From assembly GCA_023392515.1 (NCBI GenBank), contig JAEVYX010000135.1, forward strand, positions 1 to 22,757: a stretch of 22,757 nucleotides of DNA. The letters are read 5' to 3'. The DNA comes from Bacillota bacterium. GTDB taxonomy: Bacteria; Bacillota; Clostridia; Christensenellales; Aristaeellaceae. The translations under genes were made by a program, and so were the position numbers. Each line of letters begins with the position of its first letter. Positions within the stretch are counted from its first letter, which is position 1. Under the pieces are notes generated by a model. It had not been told where the DNA came from, ran no database searches, and saw only the letters and a list, made by a program, of their open reading frames with translations. This document shows positions 6,998-15,087 of this stretch, in pieces.

Positions 6998-8674
6998 ATG
7001 CCGCCGCTTTACCATCGCTATGTTACCGTGCAGGGGGATTTCCTCTCCTATGAGGATTTCAATAAAAATTTTCGCATCCAGAGGCCGGAGTCTTTCAATT
7101 TCGCTTATGATGTTGTAGATCGCATGGCCGAGGAGGAACCCAACAGCCTGGCCTTGGTCTGGACAAACCCCGAGGGGGAAGTACGCAAGTTTACCTTTGC
7201 CGATATGAAGAGCCTGAGTGACAAGGCTGCCAACTTCTTTCAGTCTTTGGGCATTAAAAAGGGCGATGCCGTCATGCTCATTTTAAAGCGGCATCATGAA
7301 TTCTGGCCCATCCTGATGGGGCTGCACAAGCTGGGTGCCGTTGGCGTGCCTGCCACGCACCTGCTTACGGAAAAGGATGTCGTATACAGGAGCAATGCTG
7401 CCAGTGTGACCTGCATCGTTTGCACCGGCCATCACAGCCACATCATGGAAGCCGTAGAAGCTGCCATGCCCCAGTGCCCGACGGTGAAAAACAAGGTGGC
7501 TGTCCGGGAAGGGAGACCCGGCTGGATAAACTATCAGGAATGTATGGAGGCTGCCTCTGATGTGTTTGAAAAACCTCAGGGGGATGCCTATGCCCACAAT
7601 GAGGACCCGCTGTTGTTATACTTCACCAGCGGTACGACCGGCATGCCTAAAATGGTGCTGCATGACCATTACTACCCCTTAGGCCATATCGTTACCGCCA
7701 TGTACTGGCTGCAAGTGCAGCCGGGTGGGCTTCATCTGACGGTTTCTGAAACCGGCTGGGCCAAGTCGGTCTGGGGTAAGCTTTACGGACAATGGCTGGG
7801 AGGCTGCGCGGTATTCGCCTACGACTTTGATAAGTTCGTGGCCGCGGAGATCCTGAAGCTCATTCAGGATTTTTCCATCACCTCCTTTTGCGCGCCGCCT
7901 ACCATGTACCGCTATATGCTGCAGGAAGATTTTGCCAATTATGACTTGAGCAGCCTGCGCCACTGCTCCGTAGCAGGAGAACCCCTCAATCCAGATATGG
8001 CCGCGGAATTTTTGAAGCGCACCGGCATTGAGCTCAGGGAAGCCTTCGGCCAGACGGAGCTGGTAGTGACACTGGCCACCTTCCCATGGATGAAGGTATG
8101 CCCGGGGTCTATGGGAAAGCCCTCTCCGCTTTTTGATGTGGACCTGATTGATGAGGAAGGCAATTCCTGCCCGCCCGGTGTCAGCGGCGAAATTGTGGTA
8201 CGTACGCATCACGGAACGCCCTGCGGCATGTTCCATGGCTACTACCGGGACGAAAAGCTTACAAAATCCGTCTGGGACAACGATATATACCACACGGGTG
8301 ATGTTGCCTGGCGGGATGAGTGGGGCTATTATTGGTATGTAGGCCGGGCGGATGACGTTATCAAATCATCGGGCTACCGCATTGGGCCATTTGAAGTGGA
8401 AAGCGCGCTATTGGAGCATTCCGCAGTATTGGAAACCGCCATCACCGCCGTTCCGGATGAAATGCGCGGCCAGATCGTAAAGGCGACAGTTGTGCTGAAA
8501 CCGGGCTATACGCCTTCTGATGCACTGAAAAAGGAATTGCAGGAGCATGTAAAACATATCACTGCGCCTTATAAGTACCCCCGTATCATCGAATTCGTGG
8601 ACAGCCTGCCCAAGACCATCAGCGGCAAGATCCGCCGCACGGAGCTAAGGCAAAGGGATGCTGAAAAGAAGTGA
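6998..8674 (+). CDS. AMP-forming acyl-CoA ligase (acetyl-CoA synthetase / MACS-like)
   Basis: 558 residues, full length for the ANL superfamily; ATG 6998 follows AAAGGAGAAGG. The adenylation signatures are intact: the phosphate loop YFTSGTTGMPK (208-218), AGEP (326-329), FGQTE (350-354), TGD (433-435), the hinge segment GRADDVIKSSGYRIGP (449-464), and the catalytic lysine K544 in PKTISGKIRR. It activates a carboxylic acid with ATP to acyl-AMP and then to the CoA thioester in the cytoplasm. The acid cannot be read from sequence; medium, branched-chain or aryl acids are all possible for this group. It is co-transcribed with the XRE-cupin regulator under the T-box-like leader, so the product is probably used to make or save an amino acid, for instance by reductive carboxylation of an acyl-CoA to a 2-oxo acid (inference). 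Confidence 0.88.
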   Translation: MPPLYHRYVTVQGDFLSYEDFNKNFRIQRPESFNFAYDVVDRMAEEEPNSLALVWTNPEGEVRKFTFADMKSLSDKAANFFQSLGIKKGDAVMLILKRHHEFWPILMGLHKLGAVGVPATHLLTEKDVVYRSNAASVTCIVCTGHHSHIMEAVEAAMPQCPTVKNKVAVREGRPGWINYQECMEAASDVFEKPQGDAYAHNEDPLLLYFTSGTTGMPKMVLHDHYYPLGHIVTAMYWLQVQPGGLHLTVSETGWAKSVWGKLYGQWLGGCAVFAYDFDKFVAAEILKLIQDFSITSFCAPPTMYRYMLQEDFANYDLSSLRHCSVAGEPLNPDMAAEFLKRTGIELREAFGQTELVVTLATFPWMKVCPGSMGKPSPLFDVDLIDEEGNSCPPGVSGEIVVRTHHGTPCGMFHGYYRDEKLTKSVWDNDIYHTGDVAWRDEWGYYWYVGRADDVIKSSGYRIGPFEVESALLEHSAVLETAITAVPDEMRGQIVKATVVLKPGYTPSDALKKELQEHVKHITAPYKYPRIIEFVDSLPKTISGKIRRTELRQRDAEKK

Positions 8675-8736
8675 TGGGGGAGGGAGGATGACGGGGTAAG
8701 GCTTCTTAAATAAAGCCTTCCCCCGGACCCCCATCA
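8672..8736. repeat. Nested inverted repeat after the acyl-CoA ligase gene
   Basis: Outer arms TGATGGGGG (8672-8680, starting on the ligase stop codon) and CCCCCATCA (8728-8736) enclose an inner stem: GGGG-T-AAGGCTT (8693-8704) pairs with AAGCCTTCCCC (8713-8723) with one bulged T. No T-run follows on either strand, so it is not a standard terminator. The sequence that follows (AAAAAACTTT) also occurs, inverted, beside the hairpin array near 19640, which suggests a shared intergenic repeat family (inference). Confidence 0.6.
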
Positions 8737-8764
8737 AAAAACTTTACAAGGGAGCGTGAAGGGT

Positions 8765-9313
8765 ATGGCATTATATTGCGAGTCATTTGAAGCAAAGGGC
8801 TGTAAAGTTACGCTGCGCAATGCCGAGCCGGAGGATGCCCAAGCCCTGATCGACCTTGTAAATGCCTGCGACCGGGAAACAACCTATTTATCCCGTGAAC
8901 CCGGAGAATTTGATTTGACGCCGGAGAAGGAAAGGGAATTGCTTGCCCGGTGGAAGGAATCCAAGACCAATTTGTATTTGGCGGCGCAGGTGGAGGGCAA
9001 AACCATCGGTTCCTGCCAGGCATCCTGCCCTGCAAAGAAAAGATATGCCCATAAAGCATCGGTCGCTGTTGCGCTCAGGCAGGAGTATTGCGGGCTGGGC
9101 ATCGGCAGACGCATGCTGCTTATCCTGGCGGCTTGGGGCCGGGAAAATGGGCTGTCCCACCTGGAACTGGAAGTGGATACAGAGAACCTGCGGGCGGTGA
9201 AACTTTATACCGATGTGGGCTTTCAGGTATCCGGCCGCAAATACCGGGATAAGCGTTTGGCCGATGGAACCTATCGGGACAGCTATCTCATGTACCTGCC
9301 GCTGAACCCATAA
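8765..9313 (+). CDS. GNAT-family N-acetyltransferase
   Basis: 182 residues from ATG 8765 (AAGGGAG at 8748-8754, about 10 nt upstream); an in-frame GTG at 8756 is too close to that site. The N-terminal VTLRNAEPEDAQALIDLVN is typical of GNAT enzymes, and the acetyl-CoA pyrophosphate loop is seen in RQEYCGLGIGRRM. The C-terminal LELEVDTENLRAVKLYTDVG followed by F is the usual motif B region. It transfers an acetyl group from acetyl-CoA to an amine; the substrate (protein N-terminus, small amine, antibiotic) cannot be read from sequence. It lies 90 nt past the ligase and before a membrane protein gene, with no clear functional link. Confidence 0.85.
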   Translation: MALYCESFEAKGCKVTLRNAEPEDAQALIDLVNACDRETTYLSREPGEFDLTPEKERELLARWKESKTNLYLAAQVEGKTIGSCQASCPAKKRYAHKASVAVALRQEYCGLGIGRRMLLILAAWGRENGLSHLELEVDTENLRAVKLYTDVGFQVSGRKYRDKRLADGTYRDSYLMYLPLNP

Positions 9314-9374
9314 AAGAGGCATGTTTTGCGCCTTACCCCATACCATATACTGTCTTAGGGCAGGAGGGATGGGC

Positions 9375-10415
9375 GTGAGGCGCTTTTTTGTACCCATATC
9401 AGCCGGCGCACTGGCCGGTTGCATGCTGTGCTTTCCCCAGGAGGCGGTTCAGGCATCCTTTGATGCGTGCAGATTATGGGCCGTTGCGGTGCTGCCCGGA
9501 CTGTTTCCCTTTCTAATCTGCATGCTGTTGGTTACAGGCCACCTCAAGCGGTCGGGGCGCAATGCTGATAACCGGTTCTTTGGCTTGCCGGGTGCTGCCT
9601 GCCCGGTTTTGTTTATGGGCTGGCTGTCAGGTTCACCCGGCGGGGCCAGGCTGGCTCTGGAATTATATCGTATGAAGCAATGCGGCCTGGATGCCATGAA
9701 ACGCCTGGCCCTCTATACGGGAACCATGAGCCCTATGTTTATCGTGGCAACACTGGGGGGGTGGCTGGGAGACATCAGGCTGGGCTGGCTGATGCTTTTA
9801 TCCCATCTGCTGGCCGCGTTTATAACCGGGCAGCTATCCCGCTTCTTTTTTCATTGCAAAAGCTTGCCAGATGCCGCCCAAGCGGATACGCCTCCGCCTA
9901 CCTTGGGCCAGGTGATGCAAAACGCCGCTCTGGCCATGCTGACGGTATGCGGCTGCATGGTGGTGGGCGGAGTAGCCGCGAAAATGGTATCCCTGGCAAT
10001 CACCGGCCTATCCCCGGCGGCCTTGGCAGGGCTGAAAACGGCGCTGGAGGTTACCACGGGCTGCAATGACATCGTCGCTTTGCAACTTCCCGCCCAGCTT
10101 CCTGGCCTGCGGCCGGCTTTGGTTTGTGCAGCCGTATCCTTTAGCGGGCTGTCCATTTTGCTGCAGAACCTTGCCTTTTATCAGGAAACAGGTGTTCAAT
10201 TTTCATTCTTGTTTCGAGGCAGGCTTTTTCATGCCCTCCTGTCATTTTGCTTGTGCTATACCTTTTATCCCTTGGCGGCAGATGGAGTGCAGCCGGCTTA
10301 CGCTTCCCAAAGCTTTCAGGCTGGCGGTGTTTTTCCTTTGCTTCCATTGGTATGGTTTTGCTGTATAGCGTATCCTTTGCTTCGGGGGAAGAGAAGAAAT
10401 GGTGTCAAAATGTGA
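9375..10415 (+). CDS. YlbJ-like sporulation integral membrane protein
   Basis: 346 residues from GTG 9375, chosen because AGGAGG (9362-9367) is 7 nt upstream; the nearby ATG 9369 is too close and ATG 9321 has no site. The protein is very hydrophobic with about eight membrane segments. Features shared with YlbJ/nucleoside-recognition (gate) proteins are AVAVLPGLFPFLICMLL, a small-residue loop GWLSGSPGGARLALELY, GTMSPMFIVATLGGWLG, a second-half LEVTTGCNDI and SFSGLSILLQNLAF. YlbJ is needed for normal spore cortex formation in Bacillus, but its transport role is unclear. The sequence is somewhat diverged, so it may be a paralogue. No promoter is obvious; it is probably read through from the GNAT gene 61 nt upstream. 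Confidence 0.7.
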   Translation: MRRFFVPISAGALAGCMLCFPQEAVQASFDACRLWAVAVLPGLFPFLICMLLVTGHLKRSGRNADNRFFGLPGAACPVLFMGWLSGSPGGARLALELYRMKQCGLDAMKRLALYTGTMSPMFIVATLGGWLGDIRLGWLMLLSHLLAAFITGQLSRFFFHCKSLPDAAQADTPPPTLGQVMQNAALAMLTVCGCMVVGGVAAKMVSLAITGLSPAALAGLKTALEVTTGCNDIVALQLPAQLPGLRPALVCAAVSFSGLSILLQNLAFYQETGVQFSFLFRGRLFHALLSFCLCYTFYPLAADGVQPAYASQSFQAGGVFPLLPLVWFCCIAYPLLRGKRRNGVKM

Positions 10416-10462
10416 GGATTTATACGGTTTCCATTTGACAGAACCATAAACCATATTTTGGA

Positions 10463-10491
10463 TTGCAACCGCTCCGGTTTTATGCTATGCT
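10463..10491 (+). promoter_or_regulatory. Promoter of the MATE transporter gene
   Basis: TTGCAA (10463-10468) and TATGCT (10486-10491) are separated by the ideal 17 nt, with an expected start near 10498. The -10 box forms the left end of the palindrome at 10486-10505, so a protein bound there would block transcription. Confidence 0.6.
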
Positions 10492-10505
10492 ATTTGAATA
10501 GCATA
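10486..10505. promoter_or_regulatory. Palindromic operator over the MATE promoter
   Basis: Two perfect 9-bp arms (TATGCTATT and AATAGCATA) flank a 2-nt centre. The palindrome covers the -10 box and the expected transcript start. The size and AT-rich symmetry fit a dimeric repressor of the MarR/TetR/PadR kind; no candidate repressor gene is adjacent. Confidence 0.65.
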
Positions 10506-10526
10506 AAACTTGGAGGCTTTACCCGA

Positions 10527-11882
10527 ATGCAGCAAAAATCCGCCCGGATGGGCAGCATGCCCATGTCCCAATTGATATTGAAGATATCCCTGCCGATTAT
10601 GTTCTCCATGACCATACAGGCGCTCTATAACATCGTGGACAGTATTTTCGTGTCCAGGGTCGGTCTGGAGGCCCTTACCGCGGTTTCCCTGGCCTTTCCG
10701 GTTCAGATGCTGATGATTGCCATTGGGGTGGGCACCGGGATCGGCATCAACAGCCTCATTTCCCGCCGCCTGGGCGAAAAGCGCCGGGAGGATGCTCATG
10801 ACGCCGCCACAAATGGCATTTTCCTTGGCATATTGAGCTGGTTGCTTTTTGCCCTGTTCGGCCTCTTTTTTAGCGCCCGTTTCTTTGAAGCGTTTACAGA
10901 TGACCCATTAACGCTTCAGATGGGTAAAGACTATTTGTACATCTGCACGGTATTCTCCTTTGGCCTGTTCTTGTCCATCTCTGTGGAACGGGTCATGCAG
11001 GGCACCGGAAATACCATGTATAACATGATTATGCAATGTACCGGTGCGATAGTGAATATCATTTTGGATCCCATCTTTATCTTTGGCTTTGGGTTCATTC
11101 CGGCGATGGGAGTGGCGGGAGCGGCAATCGCCACCGTGATCGGGCAGATTTCCTCCTTGGTGCTGGGCTTTATTTTGAACCAGACGAGAAATAAGGAATT
11201 GAAATTGCACCTTCGCGGGTTTCGGCCTCATGGACAAACCATCAAGCATATCTATCAAGTGGGATTTCCCAGCATCATCATGCAGTCCATAGGCTCTGTC
11301 ATGATAACGCTAATGAATATGATCCTGATCTTGTTCAGCGCAACGGCGGTGTCCGTACTGGGCGTTTATTTCAGGCTGCAAAGCTTCATATTTATGCCCG
11401 TTTTCGGTTTGACCGGAGGCCTTGTGGCGATTATCGGTTACAACTTTGGGGCGGGCAACAAGACCCGTATCTATGAAGCAATCCGGCTTGCGCTGATGTA
11501 TGCCGGTGGGATCATGCTGACAGGCACGCTAATCTTCCAGCTCATACCCGGCCCTATGCTCAGCCTGTTTAAAGCCACCCCGGAAATGCTGTCCGTCGGC
11601 ATTCCGGCCCTGCGCATTATTTCCATTAGTTTTGTGCTGGCGGCGGGCGGAATCATCCTTTCTACTGTATTTCAGGCCATCGGAAACGGGATGCTTAGCC
11701 TTTTGATATCCATCGTGCGTCAGCTGGTGGTACTGCTGCCCGCGGCCTGGCTGCTGGCGAAGATTGTTGGGCTGAATGCCGTATGGTGGGCTTTCCCAAT
11801 TGCGGAAGTAGTCGCATTTGCCATGTGCGTTTCGATGTTTTCATGGGCCAATAAGCGGTATTTGAAGCCGCTTGGAGCGTAG
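10527..11882 (+). CDS. MATE-family multidrug/metabolite efflux transporter
   Basis: 451 residues from ATG 10527; TTGGAGG lies about 10 nt upstream, and the longer frame would start upstream of the promoter boxes. About twelve membrane segments occur in two similar halves. MATE hallmarks are the opening MSQLILKISLPIMFSMTIQA, the YNIVDSIFVSRVG stretch of helix 2, INSLISRRLGEKRREDA, the MQGTGNTMYNMIMQ region and the second-half GYNFGAGNKTRIYEA, which repeats the first-half pattern. It exports cationic drugs or metabolites in exchange for Na+ or H+; substrate is unknown. It has its own promoter with a palindromic operator, so it is probably induced by a ligand, and it ends at a strong bidirectional terminator. 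Confidence 0.92.
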   Translation: MQQKSARMGSMPMSQLILKISLPIMFSMTIQALYNIVDSIFVSRVGLEALTAVSLAFPVQMLMIAIGVGTGIGINSLISRRLGEKRREDAHDAATNGIFLGILSWLLFALFGLFFSARFFEAFTDDPLTLQMGKDYLYICTVFSFGLFLSISVERVMQGTGNTMYNMIMQCTGAIVNIILDPIFIFGFGFIPAMGVAGAAIATVIGQISSLVLGFILNQTRNKELKLHLRGFRPHGQTIKHIYQVGFPSIIMQSIGSVMITLMNMILILFSATAVSVLGVYFRLQSFIFMPVFGLTGGLVAIIGYNFGAGNKTRIYEAIRLALMYAGGIMLTGTLIFQLIPGPMLSLFKATPEMLSVGIPALRIISISFVLAAGGIILSTVFQAIGNGMLSLLISIVRQLVVLLPAAWLLAKIVGLNAVWWAFPIAEVVAFAMCVSMFSWANKRYLKPLGA

Positions 11883-11920
11883 GCTGCCTTCGGTTTTCGA
11901 AGGAATGAAAAAATGCAAAC

Positions 11921-11973
11921 AAAAAACGACTGTCATCCCGGCTTTTATCAGCCGCCCATGGCAGTCATTTTTT
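11921..11973. terminator. Bidirectional terminator between MATE and the gyrase operon
   Basis: A long stem pairs GACTGTCAT (11928-11936) with ATGGCAGTC (11958-11966, one wobble pair) and inner GGCT (11940-11943) with AGCC (11950-11953). An A-run (11921-11926) and a T-run (11968-11973) flank it, so it ends both the MATE transcript and the convergent gyrase operon. A smaller hairpin (11887-11903) follows the MATE stop. Confidence 0.9.
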
Positions 11974-11980
11974 GTATCAA

Positions 11981-12481
11981 TCAAACAGGTACTACAATGT
12001 AATGCTTGTCTTCCGTCACCTTTTGAATCACCCCGCCGTTATGAAGCGCCACATGAATGGAAGCCAGGTTTCCGTTATCTGCGGTAATCAGGGCTTCGCC
12101 AATTCCCAGCTTCTTTGCTTCTCCAAGCACCAGGCGTAACTGCTCCTTGCCGTATCCTTTGCCCCTGTAGCCAGGTGCGATGCCATACCCGATATGGCCT
12201 CCGTTTTTTCTTAAAGCATCGGAAAGATAATGCCGCAGCTTACAGACACCTACCGGTGTGTCACCATCGTAAAGCCAGTAGATGGTTTGGGGAACCCAGC
12301 CTTCAGGAAGGTTGATGCTGTGGGAACATTCGTCCTGGCGTTTCAGCCACTGAAGATATTCCTCATAAGTCAGGCCGTTGGCACTGTTTTGAAATCCGTT
12401 TTCCGTTGTCGGGATGCTTTGCAGCATCGCATATACGTCTTGCCCGTCCTCGGGGGTCAGGCGTTTCAACTTGAGCGCCAT
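11981..12481 (-). CDS. GNAT-family N-acetyltransferase, last gene of the gyrase operon
   Basis: 166 residues from ATG 12481 with GGAAAGGAAG upstream. It shows an N-terminal KLKRLTPEDGQDVYAML typical of GNATs, the acetyl-CoA loop IGYGIAPGYRGKGYGKEQL, and a C-terminal LITADNGNLASIHVALHNGG where the family places its final strand-helix unit. The substrate is unknown. It starts 18 nt after the gyrA stop and ends at the bidirectional terminator, so it is likely co-transcribed with gyrB and gyrA. A functional tie to gyrase is not evident; hitch-hiking on a housekeeping transcript is as likely as a real link. Confidence 0.87.
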   Translation of the reverse strand: MALKLKRLTPEDGQDVYAMLQSIPTTENGFQNSANGLTYEEYLQWLKRQDECSHSINLPEGWVPQTIYWLYDGDTPVGVCKLRHYLSDALRKNGGHIGYGIAPGYRGKGYGKEQLRLVLGEAKKLGIGEALITADNGNLASIHVALHNGGVIQKVTEDKHYIVVPV

Positions 12482-12499
12482 CGGTAACGCTTCCTTTCC

Positions 12500-15013
12500 T
12501 TACAGCTGTTCGTCACTTGGCTCTGCGGGCGTTTCGGGCACTTCCATATCCAGGTCACTGCCATCATTTGGTGTGAGGGCTTCTTCGGCTTCTTCTTCTT
12601 CTGCCTCTGCCCGGGCCACGCCTACCACTTGGCTGCCTTCCGCCACACGCATGAGGCGTACACCCTGGGTGTTGCGGCCGCAGACACGGATATCTGCCAC
12701 GCTGGTGCGAATAATGGTGCCATCATCGGTAATGAGCAGGATATCTTCCTCAGGCCGCACCAATAGCTGGGCAGCCAGGGGGCCGGTTTTTTCCGTAAGA
12801 TTCATGGCGATGATGCCCTTGCCGTTCCGGCCCTGCTCCCGGTATTCCTCCACCTCGGTACGCTTGCCGTAACCGTTGGCGGTAATGCCCAGAACCTGTG
12901 CCCCTTCCTCGACCACAACCATGGACATTACAGTGTCATTCTCGTCCAGCTTCATGGAGCGGACACCCATGCTGGCGCGGCCCATGGCTCTGATATGGCT
13001 TTCGTTGAAACGGATGGCCTTGCCCATGCGGCTGCCGATAATCAATTCCTGCTGCCCGTCGGTAAGCTCAACGTTTACCAACTCATCACCCTCTTTGAGA
13101 ATGATGGCGATCAGGCCGCTCTTGCGCAGGTTTTCAAACTCCGCCATAGGCGTCTTTTTAATCATGCCGTCCCTTGTGGCCATCATCAGGAAATGGTTTT
13201 CCGTCTCTTCCGGCACCGGGATCATGGTGGTGACTTTTTCTCCGCCGGAAAGCTGCAATACATTTACGATGGCCGTGCCTCTGGCGGTACGCCCTGCCTC
13301 CGGAATTTGATAGCACTTGAGGGTGTAGACCCTGCCCAGGTTAGTGAAAAACATGATGTCATCATGCGTGTTCATAACCCTGAGCTGTTCCGCATAATCC
13401 TCTTCCCTTGTGGTCATGGCGGAGACACCCTTGCCGCCCCGGTTCTGCGCCCGGTAGGTATACTTGGGCAGCCGCTTCACATAGCCGAAGTGGGTGAGGG
13501 TGACTACCATATCCTCCTGCTGGATGAGGTCGGCTACATCGATTTCCCCTTCGATGGCGGTAAGCTCCGTACGCCGGTCATCGCCAAACTTATCCCGGAT
13601 GGCGGTGATTTCCTGTTTGATGATGTTTAGGAGCAAGCTTTCATCCGCCAGAATGGCCCGAAGCTGGGCAATGGTCTTTTCCAGCTCCTGATATTCCTCC
13701 AGCAGTTTTTCCCGTTCCAAACCGGTCAGCCTTGCCAGACGCATATCCAGTATGGCCTGGGCCTGTTTTTCGGTAAATTCAAAGGTGTCAATCAATGCCT
13801 GCCTTGCGGAGGGGGTGTCTTTGCTGGACCTTATGATGCGCACGATTTCATCAATATGGTCCAGGGCTTTTATGAGGCCTTCCAATATATGCGCTCTGGC
13901 CTCAGCTTTGTCCAGGTCGTACTTTGTACGCCGGGTAACCACTTCTTTTTGATGCTGAACGTAATAATATAGCATATCGCGCAGAGACAGCACTTGGGGC
14001 CGGCCGTTAACAAGCGCCAGCATGTTCACCCCGAAGGTTTCCTGCATTTGGGTATGTTTATATAAGTAATTCAAAATAATGGCGGGCTGTACGTCTTTTT
14101 TCAGTTCCAGCACAATGCGCATGCCCTTGCGGTCGCTCTCGTCCCGGATATCGGAAATGCCCTCCAGCCGCTTTTCGTGAACCAGCTCGGCTATTTTTTC
14201 CACCAGCCGGGCTTTGTTGACCATGTAGGGAATTTCCGTAACCACGATCCGGTTGCGCCCGTTTTGCATAGGTTCCGTTTCGCTTTTTGCCCTCGTGATA
14301 ATACGGCCATGGCCCGTGTGATATGCTTCCCGGATGCCGCTGCGGCCCAAAATGGTGGCGCCGGTAGGGAAGTCGGGGCCTTTGATATGCTCCATCAGGT
14401 CGTCCAGGGTGGCGTCGGGGTTGTCAATCATGCAGATGACCCCGTCAATCACCTCCCGCAGATTATGGGGCGGGATATTGGTGGCCATGCCAACGGCAAT
14501 GCCGCTGGAGCCGTTTACCAAAAGGTTGGGGTAACGGCTGGGCAGCACGGCAGGCTGCATCAGCGTTTCGTCAAAGTTGGGATAAAAATCCACTGTGTCC
14601 TTGTCGATTTCCCCGATCAAGTGCATGGATAACTTGCTCATCCGGGCTTCGGTGTACCGCATGGCGGCAGCGCCGTCGCCGTCTACCGAGCCGAAATTGC
14701 CCTGGCCTTCCACCAGCAGGTAACGGGTGGAAAAGTCCTGGGCCAAGCGGACCATGGCGTCATATACCGCGGAATCGCCGTGGGGGTGGTATTTGCCCAG
14801 CACGTCGCCTACGATACGGGCACTTTTGCGGAAGGGCTTGTCAGAGGTCATGCCCAGTTCGTTCATGGCATATAAAATCCGGCGGTGGACAGGCTTCAGC
14901 CCGTCCCGCACATCGGGCAGCGCACGGTTGATAATAACCGCCATGGCATAGGAAATAAAGGACTTTTTCATTTCATGCTCTAGGTCAATAGGTATCAAAC
15001 GATCCTCGATCAT
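12500..15013 (-). CDS. gyrA: DNA gyrase subunit A
   Basis: 837 residues; ATG 15013 follows GAGGTG. GyrA is the DNA-cleaving subunit of gyrase, working as an A2B2 complex with GyrB to introduce negative supercoils. The catalytic tyrosine is Y120 in AAMRYTEAR. The quinolone-resistance region reads KYHPHGDSAVYDAM, with S81 and D85 (E. coli S83 and D87), i.e. the residues usual in quinolone-susceptible enzymes. The C-terminal DNA-wrapping beta-pinwheel includes a GyrA box at 523-529 reading QNRGGKG instead of the usual QRRGGKG, which keeps gyrase rather than topoisomerase IV identity. The last about 35 residues are acidic (runs of E and D), as in tails that tune supercoiling. It lies 74 nt after gyrB in one operon. 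Confidence 0.97.
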   Translation of the reverse strand: MIEDRLIPIDLEHEMKKSFISYAMAVIINRALPDVRDGLKPVHRRILYAMNELGMTSDKPFRKSARIVGDVLGKYHPHGDSAVYDAMVRLAQDFSTRYLLVEGQGNFGSVDGDGAAAMRYTEARMSKLSMHLIGEIDKDTVDFYPNFDETLMQPAVLPSRYPNLLVNGSSGIAVGMATNIPPHNLREVIDGVICMIDNPDATLDDLMEHIKGPDFPTGATILGRSGIREAYHTGHGRIITRAKSETEPMQNGRNRIVVTEIPYMVNKARLVEKIAELVHEKRLEGISDIRDESDRKGMRIVLELKKDVQPAIILNYLYKHTQMQETFGVNMLALVNGRPQVLSLRDMLYYYVQHQKEVVTRRTKYDLDKAEARAHILEGLIKALDHIDEIVRIIRSSKDTPSARQALIDTFEFTEKQAQAILDMRLARLTGLEREKLLEEYQELEKTIAQLRAILADESLLLNIIKQEITAIRDKFGDDRRTELTAIEGEIDVADLIQQEDMVVTLTHFGYVKRLPKYTYRAQNRGGKGVSAMTTREEDYAEQLRVMNTHDDIMFFTNLGRVYTLKCYQIPEAGRTARGTAIVNVLQLSGGEKVTTMIPVPEETENHFLMMATRDGMIKKTPMAEFENLRKSGLIAIILKEGDELVNVELTDGQQELIIGSRMGKAIRFNESHIRAMGRASMGVRSMKLDENDTVMSMVVVEEGAQVLGITANGYGKRTEVEEYREQGRNGKGIIAMNLTEKTGPLAAQLLVRPEEDILLITDDGTIIRTSVADIRVCGRNTQGVRLMRVAEGSQVVGVARAEAEEEEAEEALTPNDGSDLDMEVPETPAEPSDEQL

Positions 15014-15087
15014 GCTTTCACCTCATGCGGCCGGGCGCAAGGCCCAGGGCTTCTTATGGCGTACTCCATTCCAGGCTGCAACAGCGG

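Noticed and set aside
10435..10463. TTGACA at 10435 as the MATE promoter.
   Set aside because: No acceptable -10 box occurs at 16-18 nt; the pair TTGCAA/TATGCT at 17 nt just downstream is better and coincides with the palindrome.
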